Shown: positions 45,304-53,460 of the stretch, in pieces
Layout: every line of letters starts with the position of its first letter
How positions within the stretch are numbered: position 1 is the first letter of the stretch
Source of the DNA: Actinomyces trachealis
GTDB taxonomy: Bacteria; Actinomycetota; Actinomycetes; Actinomycetales; Actinomycetaceae
Direction: 5' to 3'
Assembly: GCF_015711475.1 (NCBI RefSeq)
Contig: NZ_CP065027.1
Span: 1,302,001-1,366,000, forward strand
DNA: 64,000 nucleotides
The notes under the pieces: model-generated
Database searches by the model: none
Seen by the model: the letters and a program-made list of their open reading frames with translations, nothing else
What the model was told of the DNA's origin: nothing
Made by a program: the position numbers and the translations under genes

Positions 45304-47301
45304 TCAATCCCGTACGCCCTCGCGGCGGGCGTGGCGGTAGAGGACTGCGATGATGCCACAGAACAGCACCACCCCCAGCCACATCGCGATGGTCGCGAAA
45401 CTCTCGGGTAGGAACGCCAATGGCTCGTCCTCGCCGGAGGCGCCGACGATACCTGCGTAGACCACACCCCAGAGGCTCTCACCGACAATGAGACCGGTGG
45501 CCAACAGGGTGCCCATCCGCTTGGCGCGTTCGGGGTTAGCCTGTTTCTCAGCCCACTTGTCGTGCACGAGACCGAGCAGCGCACCAATGGGGATCATGAC
45601 GGTGATAGCCATTGGCAGGTACATCCCCATGCCCACGGCCAGGCCTGGCAGGGACAGGTTCTTGGTCGTACGAGTAAGCACCTCGTTGATGATGATGACC
45701 ACCACACCGATGGCAGCGCCCAGGCCCAGGAGCTTCCAGTTCAGGTCCCCACCAAAGACGCCTTTGATGAGGTCAGAGATCAGGGAGGCTTGCGGGGCTG
45801 CCAAGGCGTTTTCACCGGCGCCTGGGGCACCCTGGAAGCCGAAGGCATTCTGCATGAGGTTGAGGACCTGCGGGATAATGACAGAACCGAAGCCCACGCC
45901 GATAATCAGGGCCACCTGCTGCTTCCATGGCGTCGCACCAACAAGCTGACCGGTCTTAAGGTCCTGCAGGTTGTCGTTGGAGATCGTGGCGATACCGAAG
46001 ACCACCGCGGCAGTAAACAGGGTGTAGGCCACCAGTGCTGAGAGCTGGTCGCCCTGGACGGTGCCGTGCACAGCCTTAACCACTAGGGCGGCGGCGATAG
46101 CCACGATGATGCCGACACCCGAGATCGGTGAATTGGAGGCACCGATGAGGCCTGCCATGTAGCCGCAGACGGAGGCCACGGCCAGGCCGGTCAACAGCAC
46201 GAAGACGATGGAGACGATGACCAAACCCAAGCCGGAGTGCTCAATGGCGGTGCCGCGCACGAAGAGCCACAGGAGCGCGCTGATCGGCAGCATGGAGGCC
46301 AGGGTCACGCCGATGACCACCTTGGCGGAAAGGTCACGCTCGGTTACGTCCACCTCCTGGCCAGCCTCGCGGCTGGCGGTGGAGGCCAGGGACTCCTTGA
46401 TGCCCACGACGATGGGGCCGAGCAGCTTGCTGAGGGTCCAGACGGCAGCTACAGCGATGGTTCCGGCACCGATGAGTCGGACATCGCTTTTGAACACGCC
46501 ACCAACGGCCTTAGCCAGGTCCTCAGCACCGTCGAGCTGACCCCAGGTCTGCATGGGCAGCAGGACACCGTAGGAGACGAGCAGACCCACGATCATGGCG
46601 ATGCCAACCCCAATACCCACCAGGTGGCCTACACCAATGAGTGCCAGGGACAGTGAGCCCGTAGCCATAGTGCCACCGGAGCCGATCTTGAAGGCACCGG
46701 AGACCTCGGTAGCCACGGCCTTAACGGAGCCCAGGATGGCGAAACCAGCAGAAGCTAGGCCGCCCCAGACGATGGCCAGCAGGCCTTGCCGGGTCTCCTC
46801 CGCGCCCTCATTGGAGTCTCCCACTCGGAGAACTTCAGCGGCCGCCACACCTTCCGGGTAGGGCAGGTCGGAGTTAGTCACGAGCGCGCGACGCAGCGGG
46901 ATTGAATACATGACGCCGAGCACGCCACCCAAGGCGATCACAAAGACCGACTGCCAGTAGGGGAAGCCCTGCCACCAGCCGACCATGACCAGGCCGGGCA
47001 GCACGAAGATGATGGCGGAAAGTGTGCCAGCAGCTGAGGCGATCGTCTGGACGATGTTGTTCTCCTGGATGGTGTGGTCCTTGAAGAAGCGGAGCACAGC
47101 CATGGAGATAACGGCGGCGGGAATTGAGGTGGCGAAGGTCAGACCGGCTTTAAGGCCCAGGTAGACGTTCGCGGCCGTGAACACGATGGTGATCAGACCA
47201 CCGATGATGACACCTCGGAGCGTGAACTCTTTGATACTCATGGGTGCGGCAACGGTTTCAGGCTTTTGGGCCGCCACTATCTTCGATTTGGATGAGGACA
47301 T
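45304..47301 (-). CDS. OPT-family oligopeptide/metallophore transporter
   Basis: Proton-coupled membrane transporter of the oligopeptide transporter family. 665 residues with about 15 membrane helices. Diagnostic are the N-terminal GVIIGGLITIVFTAANVYLG and the motifs PYPEGVAAAEVLRVG and GLKAGLTFATSIPAAVISM. Bacterial members import small peptides; plant relatives carry metal-chelator complexes. Start ATG 47301 has a moderate GGAAG upstream. It stands alone between hisI and trpC, with hairpins on both sides, so it has its own transcript. It occupies the interval where trpE is found in other actinobacteria. Confidence 0.92.
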   Translation of the reverse strand: MSSSKSKIVAAQKPETVAAPMSIKEFTLRGVIIGGLITIVFTAANVYLGLKAGLTFATSIPAAVISMAVLRFFKDHTIQENNIVQTIASAAGTLSAIIFVLPGLVMVGWWQGFPYWQSVFVIALGGVLGVMYSIPLRRALVTNSDLPYPEGVAAAEVLRVGDSNEGAEETRQGLLAIVWGGLASAGFAILGSVKAVATEVSGAFKIGSGGTMATGSLSLALIGVGHLVGIGVGIAMIVGLLVSYGVLLPMQTWGQLDGAEDLAKAVGGVFKSDVRLIGAGTIAVAAVWTLSKLLGPIVVGIKESLASTASREAGQEVDVTERDLSAKVVIGVTLASMLPISALLWLFVRGTAIEHSGLGLVIVSIVFVLLTGLAVASVCGYMAGLIGASNSPISGVGIIVAIAAALVVKAVHGTVQGDQLSALVAYTLFTAAVVFGIATISNDNLQDLKTGQLVGATPWKQQVALIIGVGFGSVIIPQVLNLMQNAFGFQGAPGAGENALAAPQASLISDLIKGVFGGDLNWKLLGLGAAIGVVVIIINEVLTRTTKNLSLPGLAVGMGMYLPMAITVMIPIGALLGLVHDKWAEKQANPERAKRMGTLLATGLIVGESLWGVVYAGIVGASGEDEPLAFLPESFATIAMWLGVVLFCGIIAVLYRHARREGVRD

Positions 47302-47413
47302 TCTCAGTGCTTCCAGTTAGCTGCGTGTCGGCCGCTTGGGAATCGGGCGGCCAAGGCTGTCCTGGTGACGCTAGCACTGTGTAGTGTTTCCGTCCTGTGA
47401 CCCAGTCCATATG

Positions 47414-47435
47414 CTGGGCAGCTGCATCTGCCCAG
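47414..47435 (-). terminator. Hairpin after hisI
   Basis: An 8-bp perfect stem (CTGGGCAG at 47414-47421 with 47428-47435, 6-base loop) just past the hisI stop; no T-run. Confidence 0.45.
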
Positions 47436-47442
47436 GGTGTGC

Positions 47443-47835
47443 TCAGCCCGCAGGACGCTGGCCGACGACGGCGCCCAGGTCCCCTCCGGTTAGGAAGCAG
47501 GTGCGCTCGCCGGTGTGGCAGGCCGCGCCGACTTGATCTACTTGCAGCAGCAGGGCGTCGCCGTCGCAGTCCAGGCTTACGGCCTTGACATACTGGAAGT
47601 GGCCGGAGGAGTCCCCCTTACGCCAGTACTCCTGGCGGGACCGGGACCAGAAGGTGACGCGTCCTTCCGTCAGGGTGCGACGCAGGGCCTCGTCGTCCAT
47701 CCAACCGACCATGAGGACCTCACGGGTGTCGTACTGCTGCACGACGGCGCAGACCAAGCCGTTCGTGTCCCGCTTGAGGCGGGAAGCAAGTTCCGCTGGC
47801 AGCGGTGAGCGCCCTTGGTTCGCTGGAGAGGTCAT
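47443..47835 (-). CDS. hisI: Phosphoribosyl-AMP cyclohydrolase
   Basis: Third step of histidine synthesis, opening the purine ring of PR-AMP. 130 residues. [19 protein letters not shown], the Mg/Zn site [15 protein letters not shown] and [12 protein letters not shown] (zinc Cys residues) are intact. No fused HisE domain is present, usual for actinobacteria. It follows two small membrane-protein genes and hisF in the same direction. Confidence 0.96.
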   Translation of the reverse strand: MTSPANQGRSPLPAELASRLKRDTNGLVCAVVQQYDTREVLMVGWMDDEALRRTLTEGRVTFWSRSRQEYWRKGDSSGHFQYVKAVSLDCDGDALLLQVDQVGAACHTGERTCFLTGGDLGAVVGQRPAG

Positions 47836-47874
47836 GAGGAAAGTCTTGCACGCGCCGGTGTGGATCTGGACGGC

Positions 47875-48261
47875 TCAGCCCCAGATTGGCGCCGTCGGTG
47901 GGCCCAGCCCGGCGGCGAGCCAAGGCTGCAGCCAAGGAGTGTTGCGCAGCACCATGAAAGCGCCCAACAGAATCACCAAAAGCATTGTCTCCCTTGGGCT
48001 CAGCAGTGCGTTCAGCACCGCATCCACGCCTCTGAGCCGCCTACGCAGCACGCGGTAAGCGAGCCGCGCCGCCAACACAATCAGCAGCAACTCAACGAAG
48101 GGCGCAATCGGGTTCCAGGCTGGTACCGCCGACCAGTCACCGCGAAGCATCGCGATGGTTGCCCTGGTACCACCGCAGAAGGGGCACCAGTAGCCAGTCA
48201 GGGCGTGGAACAGGCAGCCTCCGGGAATACGGAGGCTACCGGCTCCAGCGCAAGCAGGCAC
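47875..48261 (-). CDS. DUF2752 membrane protein
   Basis: 128 residues starting at GTG 48261, 3 bases after the upstream gene. The motif HALTGYWCPFCGGTRATIAM with two Cys is the DUF2752 hallmark, followed by the NP motif (AWNPIAPFVELLLIVLAARL) and a second hydrophobic helix. Function unknown. It is encoded with a DUF4190-type protein between hisF and hisI, an arrangement seen in related actinomycetes. Confidence 0.8.
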   Translation of the reverse strand: MPACAGAGSLRIPGGCLFHALTGYWCPFCGGTRATIAMLRGDWSAVPAWNPIAPFVELLLIVLAARLAYRVLRRRLRGVDAVLNALLSPRETMLLVILLGAFMVLRNTPWLQPWLAAGLGPPTAPIWG

Positions 48262-48264
48262 GTC

Positions 48265-48768
48265 TCAGTAGCCTTGCTCTCGCGCGTAATACCCGATCCC
48301 CAGGAACGTTCCCCATAGCAGGAGCGAAAAACCGGAGATCACAAGCGCCGCGATAGACAGGCCTTTGTTGTTCGCGTGCCCCTTGTTGGCCGCGACGAGG
48401 CCAGCGCTTCCCAGACCGATTGCTGCCAGCTGTGCGACGCCGTAGGTGCAGCAAAGCAGCGACACGATGCTCAGGCCTAGGGCCCAAGCACCTAAAGGGT
48501 TGGAACGGGTTTGCTCGGACAGCGCGACCATCTGCTGCACCTGTGCCATGACAGGGTCATAGACCGGTTGCATTGGACGAGCCACCAGGCTCTGCTGTGG
48601 CTCGTAGACGCCCGGCGGCTGGCTAGTGGGGTAGCCGCCGTCCTGATACTCGTAGCCGGGGTATGAGGTGCCAGCCAGGGGTGTAGGAGAGACGCCGTAC
48701 GCGTCCTGGCCGACGCCCGAGCCCTGGTAGAGGCCGTAGGGATCAGAGTTGTTGGGATTGGTGCTCAT
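48265..48768 (-). CDS. DUF4190-type membrane protein
   Basis: 167 residues: a Tyr/Gly/Pro-rich soluble N-terminus of about 85 residues, then two membrane helices with the DUF4190 pattern (NPLGAWALGLSIVSLLCCTY and GLSIAALVISGFSLLLWGTF). Function unknown. Paired with the DUF2752 gene, so the two small membrane proteins may act together. Confidence 0.75.
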   Translation of the reverse strand: MSTNPNNSDPYGLYQGSGVGQDAYGVSPTPLAGTSYPGYEYQDGGYPTSQPPGVYEPQQSLVARPMQPVYDPVMAQVQQMVALSEQTRSNPLGAWALGLSIVSLLCCTYGVAQLAAIGLGSAGLVAANKGHANNKGLSIAALVISGFSLLLWGTFLGIGYYAREQGY

Positions 48769-48809
48769 CTAGCTCATCAGGTGATCGGGAACGGGCAACT
48801 GTCTCAATG

Positions 48810-49634
48810 CTATGTGGCCAGCTCTGCGTTTTGGCGCAAATGGGTACTTCTTCCACCGTCCCGGTACCGCACCGGTAGGCCTGCGGCCCGCATCGCTTCC
48901 TTGGCCTGCCCCACAGTCATGGTGCCAAAGTGGAACACGGAGGCTGCCAGTACGGCGTCTGCGCCGTGACGTGCCGCCTGCACAAAGTCCTCCGGATTGC
49001 CAGCACCTCCGGAAGCGATCACCGGCACCCGCACCTCGCGGCGCACAGCATCCAGCATCTCCAGGTCGAAGCCGTTCTTTACTCCGTCAGCGTCCATGGA
49101 GTTCAGCAGCACCTCGCCAGCACCCAGCTCTGCGGCCTTGGACGCCCAAGCAACGGCGTCTATACCGGTGGAGCGGCGACCCCCGTGGGTAGTCACCTCA
49201 TATCCGGATTCGGTGCTCACCTCCTTTGGGCAACGCCTGGCGTCAACGGAGAGCACCAACACCTGGTTACCGAAGCGCTCGGCCACCTCACAGATCAGTT
49301 CAGGCCGGTTGATGGCGGCGGTGTTGACACCTACCTTGTCCGCCCCTGCGCGCAGGAGCCGGTCCACGTCCTCCACGCTGCGCACGCCGCCGCCAACGGT
49401 CAGCGGCACGAAAACCTGCTCCGCCGTGGCGGAAACGACCTCCGCCATGGTGGCGCGCCCCTCAGCTGAGGCCGAGACGTCAAGAAAGGTGACCTCGTCG
49501 GCACCCTGCTGCTCGTACTTGGCCGCCAGCTCAACAGGGTCACCCGCATCCCGCAAGCCCTTGAAGTTCACCCCCTTGACCACCCGCCCGTCTTTGACGT
49601 CAAGGCAGGTGATGACGCGGACGGCTACGGTCAT
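48810..49634 (-). CDS. hisF: Imidazole glycerol phosphate synthase, cyclase subunit
   Basis: Forms imidazole glycerol phosphate and AICAR in histidine synthesis, with HisH (not in this window). 274 residues. The barrel starts [20 protein letters not shown], with catalytic Asp residues in CLDVKDG and [24 protein letters not shown] is the phosphate-binding segment. The last 18 residues are an extra tail. GGAGC precedes ATG 49634. Confidence 0.96.
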   Translation of the reverse strand: MTVAVRVITCLDVKDGRVVKGVNFKGLRDAGDPVELAAKYEQQGADEVTFLDVSASAEGRATMAEVVSATAEQVFVPLTVGGGVRSVEDVDRLLRAGADKVGVNTAAINRPELICEVAERFGNQVLVLSVDARRCPKEVSTESGYEVTTHGGRRSTGIDAVAWASKAAELGAGEVLLNSMDADGVKNGFDLEMLDAVRREVRVPVIASGGAGNPEDFVQAARHGADAVLAASVFHFGTMTVGQAKEAMRAAGLPVRYRDGGRSTHLRQNAELAT

Positions 49635-49808
49635 GTGCAGCTCCTGACTTGTCTGGCGGGTGATCGTGCAAACGGTTGGGAGATCTCTCCGGCTGGCCTG
49701 CAGGACCAGATTAGCGTCACGCTACTGCCAGGTCTGCACCTGTCCAAGCCTCTCGATACCTGTCCCTGCCTACCCATGCTGGCGACGGTCCGGCAGTACC
49801 CTCAGGCT

Positions 49809-50468
49809 GTGAGTTCTGCCGCGTCCCCTGACGCCACCAAGGGCAGCCACGGCTGGCAGATGCGGTCTGCGGTGGCCCGAAGGCAGGCGGTCCCCGAGAT
49901 CCTCCGGCGGCTGCATGCCGCCCAGGCCGAAGGTCGCAGGTGGAAACCTCCCCACAACGGCGCTGTGGTGGTGATTGACGGTCCTTCCGGTGCAGGCAAG
50001 TCGCATCTGGCTTCTGAACTTGCCGCTGTGGGGCGAGCCGAGAGCCTGGCGCTGCAGGGTACGGTACCGCTCGATGACCTGGTGCCCGGTTGGAACAGTC
50101 TGGCTGCAGGTGTACAGGCTGGGCGTGAATTCTTGCTGGCACTAGACGCAGGTATGCAAGCGCAGACCCGGAGTTGGAACTGGCAAGACTCCTGCCCGGG
50201 GGACTGGATCACCCAGCCTCCTCTGCACGGTGGCGTGCTCTTGCTTGAGGGCTGTGGGTCGCTGGCTAGCGCGGCGCAAGTGTTCGAGCGTCTGGTGCTC
50301 CTACGGGTGTGGGTCTACGCCCCGCCTGAGGTCTGTCTGAAGCGTGTGCGACAGCGAGACGCGTACTCCTGGGATCGTAGGTCCTGGCAGGCGCAAGCAG
50401 ACAAGCAGGCACAGGCCTGGCAGCAGGGTCCGGCGTGCTACTGGCCGGACCTGATGGTAGTCGGTTAG
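49809..50468 (+). CDS. P-loop (uridine kinase-like) ATPase
   Basis: About 219 residues of the nucleoside/uridine kinase-like P-loop class found widely in actinobacteria. Walker A IDGPSGAGKSHLASELAA near residue 60; VLLLEGCGSLASAAQVF is the likely Walker B region; VYAPPEVCLKRVRQRD carries the lid Arg residues. Substrate unknown. The start is unclear: GTG 49809 is chosen, but ATG 49776 is in frame and neither has a clear ribosome site. It is divergent from hisF and convergent with the FKBP-like gene. Confidence 0.7.
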   Translation: MSSAASPDATKGSHGWQMRSAVARRQAVPEILRRLHAAQAEGRRWKPPHNGAVVVIDGPSGAGKSHLASELAAVGRAESLALQGTVPLDDLVPGWNSLAAGVQAGREFLLALDAGMQAQTRSWNWQDSCPGDWITQPPLHGGVLLLEGCGSLASAAQVFERLVLLRVWVYAPPEVCLKRVRQRDAYSWDRRSWQAQADKQAQAWQQGPACYWPDLMVVG

Positions 50469-50495
50469 TGCGATCACGCAGGTCTACGCTCGGGT

Positions 50496-51761
50496 CTACT
50501 TGCTCGTAGCGGTGGCTGGGGCGCCAGCCGGAGCGCTGGCACCAGCGCCAACAGTTGGAGTTACCACCACAACCTGGTCCTGCGGTGTCGGGGTCGTCTG
50601 GGAGTTTTGGGACTCGGGGTTGTCCACCGCGAGGACATCAATCGCCAAGGCGACTGGCACGTCGCCACGGGCCTGGGCGGCCGGCAACGCCAGGAGCAGG
50701 CGTGAGCCTACGCGGACGTCGCGCAGGTGATCAGCAGCGGCTGTCATAAGGTCCTTCATGGCCAGGCGGCAGGGCACTGTGGTGTCCCCATAGCAGTCGG
50801 TGATCGCTTGACCGTTTTTCCAGTTCACCATGGTGTAGCGGGCCACCAGGGTGTCGCCGTCCTTGATCTGTTCGCCGTCGCCTTCAATGAGCAGTTCGGC
50901 TCGTACCGCCGTAGGCTCGGGCACGCCTGAGGTGCCCAGGGTGACCTTGCCGTCGGACCCCAAGGTGAAGGCAGGCATGCCCGCGGGGGCGGGCATTGGG
51001 GTGCCGTGAGACCGCAGTTCTATGACGTCCACAATCGTGATCTCCACGATCGCTGTGCCATCGGCCTGGGTCACTGGCGAGCGCAGCACTAGACGGGTGC
51101 CCTCAGTTAGACCGACGATCCGCCAGGAGAGGTTCTCCCCCACGGTCTCGGCGGTCAATGGGCCCAGGTACAGGCGGCGGCCTGCAGCGTTGCTGGTGGT
51201 GTTTGTGCCATCAGCACCGGAGTAGGTGGAAACACTGAGCATTACTGGCTCACCACCGTTGACGATCCGTCCGGTTCCTCGGCTCACGATGTCAGACAGC
51301 GTGTCCTGCACCGGGACGATAGGCCCGTAGACCTTGACCGCCGGAACTGCGCCGATGCGCCCGGCAACCTCCATCAGCTGGTCCAGGGGCGCGTCGCCTG
51401 GCAGCGGGCTAGCAGCTTCCTTCGGGAGTAGCGTCGGCGTGGGGATGGGGCTGGCGCCGACGACGGGGCTGGTACGCCGTGAGGTGAGCAGAGGCAGCGC
51501 CACCATGACAGCAACGAGTGCCACAGCCGTGAGCGCGATGATCCAGGTTGCTGGGCGTTTACGTCCCAGGGTGGCGCCGATGACCTTGTGGGCCCCGCCT
51601 GCCGGTGGCCGGTCATTGGGCTTCGCGCGGCGGCTACGGCGAGTCTCAGAGGGCAGGTTTTGTTGGCTGCTGCGCTCTATGGAAGCCGCGCGGCGGCTAC
51701 GACGGCTATCAGGGGAAGCTACCCGGCGGCCACTACGAGGCTCGGGAGTCTGCGTGCTCAT
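50496..51761 (-). CDS. Membrane-anchored FKBP-like protein
   Basis: 421 residues: an Arg/Ser-rich cytoplasmic N-terminus of about 65 residues, one membrane helix (WIIALTAVALVAVMVALPLL), then an extracytoplasmic part with two FKBP-like repeats (around DTLSDIVSRGTGRIVNGGEP and LLIEGDGEQIKDGDTLVARY). Both look diverged from classical peptidyl-prolyl isomerases, so catalytic activity is doubtful. Its position just after pafA is conserved in actinobacteria. ATG 51761 has GAGGAGG upstream. Confidence 0.72.
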   Translation of the reverse strand: MSTQTPEPRSGRRVASPDSRRSRRAASIERSSQQNLPSETRRSRRAKPNDRPPAGGAHKVIGATLGRKRPATWIIALTAVALVAVMVALPLLTSRRTSPVVGASPIPTPTLLPKEAASPLPGDAPLDQLMEVAGRIGAVPAVKVYGPIVPVQDTLSDIVSRGTGRIVNGGEPVMLSVSTYSGADGTNTTSNAAGRRLYLGPLTAETVGENLSWRIVGLTEGTRLVLRSPVTQADGTAIVEITIVDVIELRSHGTPMPAPAGMPAFTLGSDGKVTLGTSGVPEPTAVRAELLIEGDGEQIKDGDTLVARYTMVNWKNGQAITDCYGDTTVPCRLAMKDLMTAAADHLRDVRVGSRLLLALPAAQARGDVPVALAIDVLAVDNPESQNSQTTPTPQDQVVVVTPTVGAGASAPAGAPATATSK

Positions 51762-51771
51762 GGGCGCCTCC

Positions 51772-53220
51772 TCACGTTTCAGGGACAGTTGGGACCGGGA
51801 CAACCGGCTCATCCTGCTGCATTGCCGCGAGCAGGGCGTCAACGCGTTGGTCAGAGTTCACCAGTGGGTCACGTAAGGCGATGGGCGGGACTGAACCATC
51901 TTCAAGCTTAAGGTTAACCCAATCCACAGCCAGGTCACAGCGGCGCGTCTGCGCGCAGGCGATGGCCTGGCCACGCAGGTGGGCGCGGGTGGACTCAGGC
52001 GCGTGATCGACGGCGCGCGCGCAGGCCTGCTCATCGACGTAGCGGCGCAGCAGGCCCGCTGATTCCAGCTTGATGCGCAGGCCGTCCTGTGGGGAGATGT
52101 CGTGGTAGGCGAGGAGCAGGCGGGCAACTCGCGGATCTGTCAGAGCGGCTCCGGTGCGGTCCTGGTAGCGGTGCAGCAGGGTGAGTTTCGCGGCCCAATC
52201 CAACTCGGTGGCTACGGTGCTGGGGTCCTGGTCACGCAGGGCCTGCAGCCCTCGTTCCCACAGGCTGAGCACGTCCCGTTGCAGTGGATCCAAGTCCAGG
52301 TGCTCACAGTGCGCGGCCACCCGGTGCAGCTGCTCCTCCTGCAACTCCAGCGCCGTGATCGTCTGCCCACTGGCGAGTTCCAGTTGAGCACTACCGCTGA
52401 GGTCGTAGCAGGTGTCGCGGATGGCGCGCATCGGCTCAGCCAAGGCCAGGTCGCTGAGCTCCCCGCCTTGCTCCAGGTAGTCCAGCAGTAGATCCATCTG
52501 CCCAACTTTCAGGAGCGTGGACCCCTGGGCGATATTCGAGTCACCCACGATCACATGCATGCGGCGGAAGTGCTTAGCGTCGGCATGAGGCTCGTCGCGG
52601 GTGTTGATCAGTGGCCGGGCACGGGTAGTCGCCGAGGAGACGGCGTCGTGCATCTGGTCAGCTCGCTGGGAGAAGACGTAGCGGGCAGGCCGGTTGCCTG
52701 CTGGATCCACGTCGATATGCCCGGCGCCTACGAGTATCTGGCGGGTGACCAGGTGGGGCACGAGGGCGCGGGCGTCATTCCAAAAGTTTCCACGGCGGTG
52801 CACCAGATAGTTCTCGTGGCAGCCAAAACCCGTGCCCTCAGCGTCGAGGTTGTTCTTTAGCAGGTGGATGCGCCCGGGTACCTCCTGCTCGGCTAGGTGC
52901 TGGTTGGCTTGCTCTGCGAGCCGCGCCATGATGATCTCTCCCGCCCGGTCCTGGGCTAGAAGATCAGCCAGGCGGTCGCACTCGGCGGTGGCGTACTCGG
53001 GGTGGCTGCCAACGTCGAGGTAGAGGCGGCTGCCGCCGGAGGTGAAGATGTTAGTTGACCGGTGGCGCTGGACCAGTGGGTTGAACAGCTCGCGGGCGGC
53101 GTGGTCGGCGTCGAGCGGGGCTGGACCTCCAGTGGTGGAGGCACAGGTGATGCCGTACTCGGTCTCTACCCCAAAGACTCGTCTAGCTGGCGAGGCACCG
53201 CGCTCCACCGTCGTAGTCAC
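51772..53220 (-). CDS. pafA: Pup-protein ligase PafA
   Basis: Attaches the C-terminal glutamate of Pup to lysines of target proteins using ATP. 482 residues. Glutamine-synthetase-like catalytic core: RRVFGVETEYGITCASTTGG near the N-terminus, GSRLYLDVGSHPEYATAECD, TGFGCHENYLVHRRGNFW and STLLKVGQMDLLLDYLE. GTG 53220 overlaps the pup stop as GTGA, so the two are translationally coupled. Nothing separates pup from pafA, where proteasome genes prcB and prcA lie in Mycobacterium. Confidence 0.97.
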   Translation of the reverse strand: MTTTVERGASPARRVFGVETEYGITCASTTGGPAPLDADHAARELFNPLVQRHRSTNIFTSGGSRLYLDVGSHPEYATAECDRLADLLAQDRAGEIIMARLAEQANQHLAEQEVPGRIHLLKNNLDAEGTGFGCHENYLVHRRGNFWNDARALVPHLVTRQILVGAGHIDVDPAGNRPARYVFSQRADQMHDAVSSATTRARPLINTRDEPHADAKHFRRMHVIVGDSNIAQGSTLLKVGQMDLLLDYLEQGGELSDLALAEPMRAIRDTCYDLSGSAQLELASGQTITALELQEEQLHRVAAHCEHLDLDPLQRDVLSLWERGLQALRDQDPSTVATELDWAAKLTLLHRYQDRTGAALTDPRVARLLLAYHDISPQDGLRIKLESAGLLRRYVDEQACARAVDHAPESTRAHLRGQAIACAQTRRCDLAVDWVNLKLEDGSVPPIALRDPLVNSDQRVDALLAAMQQDEPVVPVPTVPET

Positions 53221-53396
53221 TGGCCCCCCTTCTGGACGAAGCCCTGGACAAAAGCTACCGCGTTCGTCTCCAGCACGGTGTCGATCTCATCGAGGATGTC
53301 GTCCACACCGCTGACCTGGACCTGGCCGACTGCGGCGGCGTCGTCGGCTCCGGAGTTTCTATCCTGTGGCTGCAGCTGCTGCTGGTTTAGGGACAT
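53217..53396 (-). CDS. pup: Prokaryotic ubiquitin-like protein Pup
   Basis: 59-residue protein tag. N-terminal MSLNQQQLQPQDRN is disordered in the family; the helical part is VDDILDEIDTVLETNAVAFV and the end is GFVQKGGQ. The terminal Gln must be deamidated to Glu by Dop before ligation by PafA, as in Mycobacterium. GAGGAG lies 4 bases before ATG 53396. It sits between dop and pafA in one transcript. Confidence 0.97.
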   Translation of the reverse strand: MSLNQQQLQPQDRNSGADDAAAVGQVQVSGVDDILDEIDTVLETNAVAFVQGFVQKGGQ

Positions 53397-53460
53397 GGGC
53401 TCCTCGTTCCTGCTCGACCGGTTCTAGGGATAATGGCGCGGCCCCCGGCTGGGTGCCGGG

